Shown here piece by piece: positions 56,497 to 64,000 of a stretch of DNA of 64,000 bases. The notes below the pieces were generated by a model. The model was not told the DNA's origin, ran no database searches, and worked only from the letters and a program-made list of their open reading frames with translations. Source of the stretch: Ascarosepion bandense (lineage: Eukaryota; Mollusca; Cephalopoda; Sepiida; Sepiidae). The DNA is taken from positions 78,501 to 142,500 of the forward strand of contig JBBBDQ010001923.1 in NCBI GenBank assembly GCA_037127315.1, read 5' to 3'. The translations under genes and the position numbers were made by a program. Each line of letters starts with the position of its first letter. The stretch's first letter is position 1.

Positions 56497-59480
56497 TACG
56501 AAAATAATGCAGAAGATGATGCTATTACCATGGGGACAGAGTATGCACAGCTAAGAGACAGACATGCAGAAATTGCTAAAACATTGGACATTTTAAAAAG
56601 ATGTGCCAAGGAAAGAAGGAGTCACAATCGGCACAGAGAAAGAAGCTTTGAAAGCTATGAAGATGACTACTAATACTTGACACTGGTAGTGATGCCAACA
56701 TTCTACCAATGACACAGTACAAAAAGATAAAAAGAAAACAGAAGATAAAGCTGACAAAAATATGGCTGACATCATACACTGGTGATAGAATATTTATTAC
56801 AGGAAAGATAAACATTACTATCAAAAGAAAAGGTTTGTTATACAAACTATGCTCTATCATAATGCTAAGAAACGTCCAACTTATACTGAATCTAATTAGG
56901 CGGGTAAACACTATCCAAAAATTGTAAAAAATAACATACTATAAAGAGTTTGTTACAGGAATAGGATGTCTACTGGGACAAGTACATATAAAACTTACAC
57001 ATGAAGCAGTACCTGTTATTCAAGCACTTAGAAAAATTCCATTTGCCATGTTCAACAAAGTCAAAAGTGAACTTGGCAGGATGGAGCAAGCAAGAGTTAT
57101 AAAAAAAAGTAAAAAAAGTAACTTGCCCAATGGAATGGGTGAGTGCAATGCATATCGTGCACAAACCAAATGGAAAACTAAAGATCTACATAGACCCAGG
57201 AAATTTGAATAAAGAAATCTTCCATGAACACTTCAAGCTACCAACACATGAAGATGTAATTGCGAAAATGTCAGGAACAAAAATATTATGAAAAGGATTC
57301 TGTTCAAAACAATTCTGGCAGCTCTAATTGAGTGAAGAAAGCTCCAGGTTATGTACCTTCATGATACAGGAAGGCAGATACAGTTACCAAAGATTACTAT
57401 TTGGGATATTGTCAGCTCCTGAAATATATTATAAAACAATACATCACATGTTCCAGGGTATGCAGAATGTAGAAACTCCATAAATGACATAGTGATTTGG
57501 GGAACTGACTCAAAATCACATTTATGTCTGATAATGGCTTGATATCTGCAAAGCAAACAGCATAAGTCTCAACAAAGAAAAATGTCAAATTGCTATGACA
57601 GAGCTAACATTCTTGGGCAACTGACTCACAGCTAATGGTTTAAAACCAGACCCAGACAAGGTGAAGCCAATAGTTAAATTCCTGACACCAAAGAAACAAG
57701 CGGACATAGCAAGATTTTTAGGTATGGTTAAATACCTTGCTAGATACACAGAAAGTTTCTCTCAATGGACATTTCATATGAGGAGTCTACTAAAATCTAA
57801 TGTAGTCTTCACATGGAGCCAAAATACGAGAAAGAGTTTCACAGACTGAAAAAAATGCTATCATAATAACCTCTGAGACAATTCTGCAATCCACAACTAC
57901 CTGTGAAAATCTTGTGTGACACAAGTAAAAAAGAATTGGGTGCCATACTGGAAAAGCAAAACAGAGACCAGTGGTTGCCTGTTGTATATACAATAACAGA
58001 GACACAAGGAAGATATGCCCCAATAGAAAGAGAAACCTTTGTGATACAGTGAATGCTTCCATCAGTACATATATGGAATACCAGTGCAATTTGAAACTGA
58101 TTACAAACCATATTTAAAAAAGCACTAAACAATTACCCAGTACAGTTACAAAAATATGACATGAATATCAGCTACATACCTGGAAAGACCATGCATGCAG
58201 CAGATGCATTGTCATATGCAGCATTGATTGAAAATACAGTGAATACAGACAATACAGAGCTTGACATTGAAACACAGGTAGCAGCTGTGATAAAATATGC
58301 ACCAATGAAAACAAAAAAAAATGAAGGAATAAAACAAAAGACAGTATTAGATTCAACAATGCAAACACTAAAAAATTGCATAATGCATAGTTAGCCAAAT
58401 ACAATAAAATATTGCAAAACTGAAGTACAACCTTATTTTAACAACAGAACAGCCCTGATACTGTCCACAACATAATATTAATATGGAAACAGACCAAATA
58501 TCCTTGAAAAGATAAACACAGCTCATCAAGAACAAGAAAAATGTAAGCACCATGCTAGAGAATCCATTTTTGGGCCAGGAATAAAGATATTGAAGTGGTT
58601 GTCCAAAATTGTGACTTGTACATTACCTACAGAGATGCACAATCAAAACAACCTCTTATTAGCCATCAAATACCAACATGACCATGGCAAAAAGTATCAG
58701 TAGACCTGTGCATATATGGTAATAAAGATTACTTAATAATAGTGGATATCCACTCAAATTATCCGGATCTCCACCAGATACCAGCACAGACAAGTGAAGC
58801 TGTGATTGAAGCAATGCAACATAGCTTCAACCAATTTGGAGTTGCTGAGGAAGTATTCTCAGACAATGGTTCATGTTTTTCATCAGCAGAATACAAGCAA
58901 TTCACAGCTCTACCTACAACCAAATGGGCTGGTTGAAAAAAACAAAAACAATTAAAAATCTCCTGAGAAAATGTAAAGACTCATCATTAGGATTGTTAAT
59001 CCATTGCACTACACTGGGTGAACATGGAATACTACCTTTAGAAAGGCTAATGAGGAGAAAATTGCCAAACAAAGCAAGAGAAGTGTAGGCTTCAATGAAA
59101 GAAATCAACAGAGGGCAAAACAAAAACACCATGAGAATTGGGTACAAGAGAATTGGAACTGTTAAAACCAGGAAATTCAATTTGAATACAAAACCCTATT
59201 AAAAAAAAGGTGAAGCAAGACTGGTACTGTAAGAGCTGAAGTAGCACCATGCTAATTTACAGTGTTGACAAGCGCTAGTGTGTTATTATGATGGAATCAT
59301 AGGGATTTGCTAAAAATACCCAAGCATAACATACCCGAAGAAACATCATGGACTGCACCATCACAAGAAAGGGTAGAAGAGTAGCAGAGTCTACTTTCAG
59401 ATAGTGAAGCAGAACAAGAACCAGCTTTTGCAACCGAAAAACTGACTTCGGAAATGCAATGAGAACTGTCAGGACAACTG
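56497..59480 (+). mobile_element. Old gypsy element continued: protease to integrase, heavily decayed
   Basis: Protease LILDTGSDANILPMTQYKKI near 56680 (DTGS kept). RT traces at 57000-57560 (EAVPVIQALRKIPFAMFNKV; WVSAMHIVHKPNGK-like words). Connection RFLGMVKYLARYTESFSQ at 57710-57760. RNase H: KILCDTSKKELGAILEKQ near 57905 and NISYIPGKTMHAADALSYAA at 58161. Integrase: VDIHSNYPDLHQIPAQTSEA and VAEEVFSDNGSCFSSAEY at 58742-58910. Numerous stops. The 56497-56673 block at its head is oddly clean (see findings). Confidence 0.7.
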
Positions 59481-59604
59481 CAGTGTTCTGCTTAGAAAAT
59501 GAACTTATAAACGGAAAAGTGAACTGTTACTTAAAACAGATTAGAGTATTTAATAAAAAAATTAAGAAAAGTATTTAAGGGTATAGATGTAATAATTATA
59601 AGAA

Positions 59605-59880
59605 GATATTTTGGCTGTTGTACGCTCCAGCCTTCTTCAGGTGCTAAGAATTTCAAACTGAACCCTTTATTACAATCACTAGGATATATCATTCTTATTC
59701 ATTGCATAGTAATGCCTCAATTGGAAGTCATGAGTTATCTCCCTCTAACCCTGCAAGTTACTTGTTCACCACTGCTGTAGCCTGGTACTGAATTCACAAT
59801 TCTTTGGGTCAAGTCTATATCTACTGGACCATGTGTCTTTAAGGACAAGAACAACTGAATTTTTGGGGCTTGTGAACCTA
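59605..59880 (-). repeat. Hammerhead-like dispersed repeat, copy 6, with long upstream module
   Basis: Minus strand: the upstream module 59880-59650 shared with 29720-29550 and 20180-20265, then AGCACCTGAAGAAGGCTGGA, GCGTACAACAGCCAAAATAT ending at 59605. Here GGCTG and CAGCC pair perfectly, giving the clearest stem II of all copies. The GAAAC box is CAAAA in this copy. Confidence 0.55.
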
Positions 59881-59884
59881 ATGT

Positions 59885-60185
59885 GCGTTGTGGTGCAGTG
59901 AATATCAATCCGAAATGACAAGTGAGGGAACTGAGTTCGAATTCCACTTGAACTCCTCGCATTCACTTATGCACAGATACCCTTAGGAAAGGTATTAATC
60001 CATCCCTTCCCTCCAGTTATGGGCTAAATAATAGGACAGATTGAGTTCTATAGCCTTGGCTGGCAACCAGTCTACCACAGAAAACAATGGCAACCTACTG
60101 CGGGATAATCTTCTGCCCAGTCAGTCATGTCTCAAAAGAGACATGAACGCCCAAGTGTGTATCATGTATGGCACTTAACTGACCA
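59885..60185 (+). mobile_element. tRNA-derived SINE, family A copy 5
   Basis: The best head in the window: TTGTGGTGCAGTGAATATCA (box A-like) and GAGTTCGAATTCCACTTGA (box B consensus GTTCGAATTCC). Body CACAGATACCCTTAGGAAAG and CTGGCAACCAGTCTACCACA. The inverted module CATGTCTCAAAAGAGACATG lies at 60126-60145, and the tail ATGTATGGCACTTAACTGAC. Confidence 0.8.
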
Positions 60186-60199
60186 AACCTAATGTTCAG

Positions 60200-60965
60200 T
60201 AACCCTTTTTTACCAGAGTTCATATTGCAATTTTTGGATGTCAATGGTTTTTCTCTAGTAATTTTCATCATATTGCAATTTTTGACACTAATGATTTTCT
60301 CTAGCACTCTGTATTACTGGTTCCCATATCGTATTCATCTCTATGCTTGGTCAGCTTAGGAGATTTTTGAAGCCTAGCATAGGTGCTGATTTCTTAAGAT
60401 TACATAGTTTCTAGTGGCATTCTCTATCTATAATTTCAACTTTATCCCATAGGAGGCAGTAATCCCCTTTCTCCCTCCATATGTGGTCAGCTACGCCTGA
60501 TTTTTCTATCTCCCCTCGTGTTACGGCCTTACAATGTTCTTGTAGCCTTACCTTAAGGGAACGGCCTGTCTCTCCTTTATATTTCTTTCCACAACTACAT
60601 GGAATGGTCTTACTCGGGAGAGGTACCTGCAAAGATCGTCCTGATGTTATATGGACCACAGATCTTTTGTGTTTTTTCCGATAACCCCTTCACATAGTGT
60701 AGACTGTTTTCTGAGAGTTGTTATCCTCATGCCCCCTCCTTTCCATGTATGTTGGAGTTGTTGTCATGTACCTTGCATAATTGTTTCATTGTAGGGTACT
60801 GCTTATACTGACCATTTCCTGTTTGTATGACTCTGGGTCATTGCTTATGACTTTTACTCAATGCTGAAGGTAGGGGACAATCTCTTTCTTTACATTGCAT
60901 GGGTGGTGGGAATTGAAGTTGAGTTGTTATGCAGTGAATGTTGGCTTGCAGTCTACAGATGTCTT
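60200..60965 (-). mobile_element. Penelope-like element relic with GIY-YIG domain
   Basis: Minus frame 60659-60411 reads KTIPCSCGKKYKGETGRSLK and VRLQEHCKAVTRGEIEKSGV, then ADHIWREKGDYCLLWDKVEI. This follows the PLE GIY-YIG pattern CxCGxxYxGETxRxLKxRLxEH, with the YIG Ile changed to Lys. Upstream (60965-60690) matches the start of the 28.3 kb PLE relic. No RT motifs remain. Confidence 0.65.
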
Positions 60966-61029
60966 GAACCCCACCTCTGTTCAAGTTAGCACATCCAGGA
61001 ATGATAGTTTATTGTCACTCTCTTTTTCC

Positions 61030-61105
61030 ATCGTGAACTGTATGACTGAAACGTCGTACAAATAGCAACAAAGATGAGGACAATAGTCCGAATAATATAA
61101 GTACT
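61030..61105 (+). repeat. Hammerhead-like dispersed repeat, copy 7 (partial)
   Basis: GACTGAAACGTCGTACAAAT, AGCAACAAAGATGAGGACAA, TAGTCCGAATAATATAAGTA: the box-2 half and downstream module only. Confidence 0.45.
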
Positions 61106-61214
61106 GTAAATACAACCATATCTCAGAAATATTGATGAATATTCAAATTCAGTTTGAAATACAACAAAGTATTTTGCTTGTAGCAAATAGTAAATTTAAT
61201 CTATTAGTTTGGAA

Positions 61215-61525
61215 GTTGTGCATTGTAGTGTAATAGTTATCGGCTCTGAATGAGAAATCAGAAAGCTGAGTTTGAATTCCAGTCAAATTTGTTTCATTCA
61301 CTTACACACAAATACCCTTAGGAAAGGTATTATTCTATTTCTTCTCCTGCCAATTATGGGTTGAACATCAGAATAGATTGGGTTCTATAGCCTTGGTTGT
61401 CAACCAGTCTACTGCAGAAATTAATGGCAACCTACTGCAGGAAAATCTTCTGCCTAGTCAGTCATGTCTCAAAAAAGACATGATTGCCTAAGAATGTTTC
61501 ACATACAGCAATTAACTGACTGAGT
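61215..61525 (+). mobile_element. tRNA-derived SINE, family A copy 6
   Basis: TGCATTGTAGTGTAATAGTT head, GAGTTTGAATTCCAGTCAAA box B-like, CAAATACCCTTAGGAAAGGT, GTCAACCAGTCTACTGCAGA, inverted module CATGTCTCAAAAAAGACATG, tail ACAGCAATTAACTGACTGA. It ends about 420 bp from the first coding exon, inside intron 1. Confidence 0.75.
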
Positions 61526-61579
61526 TTTGAAGTAAAATTAAAATAAAAGCTTCAAGAAAGATTTTTCTCTTAAAAAAGA

Positions 61580-61585
<6 letters not shown>

Positions 61586-61632
<47 letters not shown>

Positions 61633-61695
61633 TGACAGTGGTATGCACCACTCTATCTTGATGTCCTCTTCTGGACATCAAGATAGAGTGGTGCA
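61586..61695. repeat. TA microsatellite (61586-61629) followed by a perfect 23-bp hairpin
   Basis: About 44 bp of TA, then TGCACCACTCTATCTTGATG plus TCC at 61644-61666, loop TCTTCT, and the exact complement at 61673-61695. Lies about 250 bp inside intron 1 from exon 1. Confidence 0.85.
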
Positions 61696-61943
61696 TTTTG
61701 TCAGTATATTGAAATAGTTTCCCTGTTCTTTTGAGGCCACTAGAACTAAGTGACATGTTTTTTGTTTTTTTGTTTTTTTGTTTCTTTACATGCACTTATG
61801 GAATTAGTCCTACTCCTGGATATAGGTATGATTTGACTTTCTTTTTTCTTATGTATATAAATAATAGACAAAATTTAAATTATATAACTCCGAAAACAGC
61901 AAAATAATCTAGAGAACTTCAATAAATCATAATTTTTACTTAC

Positions 61944-62016
61944 CTGGGTCAAAGATGTCTCTAAACTGATAAGCAATAAATGATACTACTGCAAATAAAA
62001 ATAATTTGATCCACAT
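61944..62016 (-). CDS. HSD11B1L: HSD11B1-like dehydrogenase, coding exon 1 (N-terminal membrane anchor)
   Basis: Encodes residues 1-24, starting MWIKLFLFAVVSF and ending near RDIFDP. A short run of hydrophobic residues directly after the start matches the signal anchor that tethers 11-beta-HSD1-type enzymes to the endoplasmic reticulum with the catalytic domain in the lumen. The donor reads CAG/GTAAGT (intron from 61943), a consensus site. The exon ends in phase 1, and its last G joins AC of the next exon to make an Asp codon. The start is the first ATG after a good acceptor at 62050. The exon is separated from the next one by about 42 kb of almost solid mobile-element sequence. Confidence 0.82.
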
Positions 62017-62048
62017 TTTGAGTGCACTTCATTCAAATTCCACAACAC
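62017..62048 (-). other. 5' UTR part of first coding exon, with upstream splice acceptor
   Basis: Immediately upstream of the ATG at 62016 the minus strand reads a pyrimidine-rich tract ending TTTTGTTTCAG, with the AG at 62050-62049. This is a good splice acceptor. The exon therefore begins at 62048 with 32 nt of leader before the ATG, and at least one non-coding exon should lie upstream (higher coordinates, perhaps beyond the window). The promoter was not found. Confidence 0.6.
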
Positions 62049-62049
62049 C

Positions 62050-62516
62050 TGAAACAAAAAACAGATATTTAATTAATAAATGCTTTCTCTTAGTAAAAGG
62101 GAAATGAATTTATTACCTTTTCTTCATTTGCTGAGTAATAAAACAGTTATGAGAATAAAAAGAAATATTTTATCCATAACTAAACTACAAACTACATTTA
62201 GGTCATTAAACTGAAACATTCACCAAATTACAAAGCACTTTCCAAAATTACACCAATAAAAAAGATATTTAACACCAACAAAGTTTTATTCAAATTTTCA
62301 AAATTAATGGATGTAATTAGTGTGAAGAAAACAATATTTAATGTTATGAGAAAGATCAAAGAAAACCTAAACTTAATTTAAGTTAAATTGCTGACATACA
62401 ATGAAACCTGGAATATGGTCAAAACAAGAGTTTAGTTTGAAACATCTGTGATTAAAGTCTTAAGTTTCCATTGCAAAAAGAAGCATATACATATAAACAC
62501 ACATAAACACACATAA

Positions 62517-62551
<35 letters not shown>

Positions 62552-62771
62552 CACTTGTGTATTTGGGAAGCAATCTCTCTTTTATGTAGGTTTCATTAAA
62601 AATGACAGACAATGTATTATCATTCACTTTTTATATAATTTTTCATGTGTTCATATAATTTTTTTCTTTTTGGAACTTTAATTATATAAGAATTGTCCAA
62701 AGCTTTTGTACTTTCGAGCGTTTTTGGCTATACTTGTATACACACACACATACATACACATATCTATATAG

Positions 62772-62813
<42 letters not shown>

Positions 62814-62950
62814 TGGGTGTTGACTCACAAAACAAATATGACCATCACTGATATGTCCATCTTTTCAATTAAACTCACCCCCCACATCATTGCATTCATT
62901 GGTTGTGTGAACAACAGTGGCTCATAAAGCCAGCCATCAATCTGCATTTC
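62050..62950. repeat. 5' intron with CA/TA microsatellites
   Basis: Intron upstream of the first coding exon. ATAAACACAC units then a CA run at about 62490-62542; a second CA run at 62771-62801, each followed by TATATATA. Otherwise unassigned AT-rich DNA. Confidence 0.75.
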
Positions 62951-62959
62951 TTTTCATAT

Positions 62960-63900
62960 ACTGCATATCAAATCAACTGTGAGTGGTGTAAGTTGACTTT
63001 AATCATCATCACTTATAATGTACCTTTTAATATGCCTTATCAGGCACATCCTAGTGAAGGTCAGGTATTCAAAGCATGCTATTACAAAATCGTTATATGT
63101 AATAGACTGTTGGTGTAGATGTGACTGCTGGTGACTAAGTAGACATGCCCTGGACATTTGGCCACTTAGCCAGGTTGGCACTACATAGCAATTCAGGGAT
63201 CCCTTCTGAACCCTTCTCTTCAGTTCTGCATATTTTTGTGATGCCTCACCGTCAACTATATAAGCTCCCAAGAAACCTGGTCTTCAGCTAGTGTCTCCCA
63301 ATTATTTAGACCAACAATGCACTTGCATAGTGACTCTTTAAGACAATTTTTGTAACAAATTTCCAATTCTCTATACATTATTTTGGAATTCTGTCATCCA
63401 TCTTATAGACAATATAGACTATAGATGGCTATAAGCCATCTTATAGCACCTGTACATTTCACTTGTTTTGTGATGGCTTGTACTCAGCTAGAGTGGTGTA
63501 CTTGACATTAATGACAGGAGTTATCTTGGAGGACTTTGCCTCAAACCAGTCATGTGATTTCAAGGACTTTCTCCCAAAGGTGGCCAAGGCAGTGCAGTGC
63601 ATGATATCCCATAACGTAGCCCACTTCTCTGTGACAGTGTCCCCAGTTTGTGAGGTTATTAGTTTGTTCTCAAACTTCACAGCAAACAGTTTCACAAGGT
63701 TTAGTTGTCTGATCTTCTTGATATCAAGGTGAAGATTCCCTTGTTTCATGCCATGATGTAATGTCTTGCACTGGAACTTTATGTAGCACACTCTAGCATT
63801 AAAATCACCCAGGAAAACAAGCTTTCTTGTTTGCGATACTGTCAATGATGGATGAAAGCTTGTTGCAGAATTGGTTCTTGCAGTCTAGTGTGGCAGAGAG
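62960..63900 (-). mobile_element. RTE-like LINE relic with RT deleted
   Basis: Minus frame 63845-63459 begins RKLVFLGDFNARV (endonuclease GDFN motif) and goes straight on to EKWATLWDIMHCTALATFGR and KSLKSHDWFEAKSSKI, a segment that in this LINE type lies well after the endonuclease core. Further on, NNWETLAEDQVSW near 63325 and QKYAELKRRVQKGSLNCYVV at 63271-62999 are the C-terminal tail, which in relatives ends in zinc-finger motifs. The whole RT is missing, so an internal deletion has fused the ends. It probably lies upstream of the gene's first coding exon. Confidence 0.6.
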
Positions 63901-64000
63901 TTTCCCTCTTTTTCAATGATCCCAAGTCTACCAGATAAGTTTACTGGAGTGTAGCAATGTTCACATGAAGCCTCGGGAGCTCATTATTGATAACTGCAGT

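Noticed and set aside
57359..58553. Hydrophobic minus-strand open frames (Phe/Leu-rich) suggesting membrane proteins
   Set aside because: They are antisense to A-rich gypsy coding sequence; poly-Lys/Asn codons read backwards give Phe/Leu/Ile.

Overview
This is eukaryotic, intron-dominated, AT-rich animal DNA packed with retroelements. The mix (Penelope-like elements, jockey-type LINE copies, tRNA-derived SINEs, Ty3/gypsy, BEL/Pao, R2 and mariner relics, long TA/CA microsatellites) and the look of the LINE and gypsy proteins suggest a mollusc, most likely a cephalopod such as an octopus. The organism call is inference from family resemblance and was not searched.

Host gene. Almost the whole window is one minus-strand gene: a short-chain dehydrogenase/reductase of the hydroxysteroid 11-beta-dehydrogenase 1-like (HSD11B1L) family. 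Five coding exons can be placed with splice sites and matching phases: 62016-61944, 19710-19580, 12768-12670, 4863-4650 and 1674-1537. Together they encode residues 1-218: an N-terminal hydrophobic anchor, the TGASTGIG cofactor loop, and a catalytic Asn-Ser-Tyr-Lys set at 143/170/183/187. The first coding intron is about 42 kb and carries most of the mobile DNA. The second intron has a GC donor. The C-terminal exon or exons lie beyond the left edge.

Layout. 1-715: 3' end and LTR of an LTR element. 1.1-4 kb: SINE, LINE 3' end and gypsy gag relic. 5.7-11.2 kb: a transposase-like ORF and two Penelope-like (PLE) relics, the second bounded by inverted arms of about 230 bp. 13.5-14.7 kb: LINE relic. 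17.8-18.7 kb: BEL/Pao relic. 21.15-26.9 kb: complete but broken gypsy element with two LTRs and AGAT target duplication. 27-30.4 kb: mariner, gypsy, PLE and LINE relics. 31.4-35.4 kb: a full-length, decayed R2 element still carrying 28S rRNA gene sequence on both sides. 36-38 kb: Tx1/L1-like relic. 43.9-51.3 kb: two copies of one LINE family in the same orientation around a gypsy gag piece. 51.9-59.5 kb: old plus-strand gypsy interrupted by a much better preserved minus-strand gypsy. 59.6-61.5 kb: PLE and SINE pieces. 63-64 kb: RTE-like LINE.

The most striking observations are: (1) an R2 element plus its 28S flanks sitting in an intron of a protein-coding gene; (2) a dispersed repeat family, and the arms of one PLE, with hammerhead-ribozyme-like cores, one copy forming a perfect 86-bp palindrome; (3) a sharply bounded near-identity tract between two otherwise diverged LINE copies, as expected of gene conversion. 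No complete new functional system is evident.
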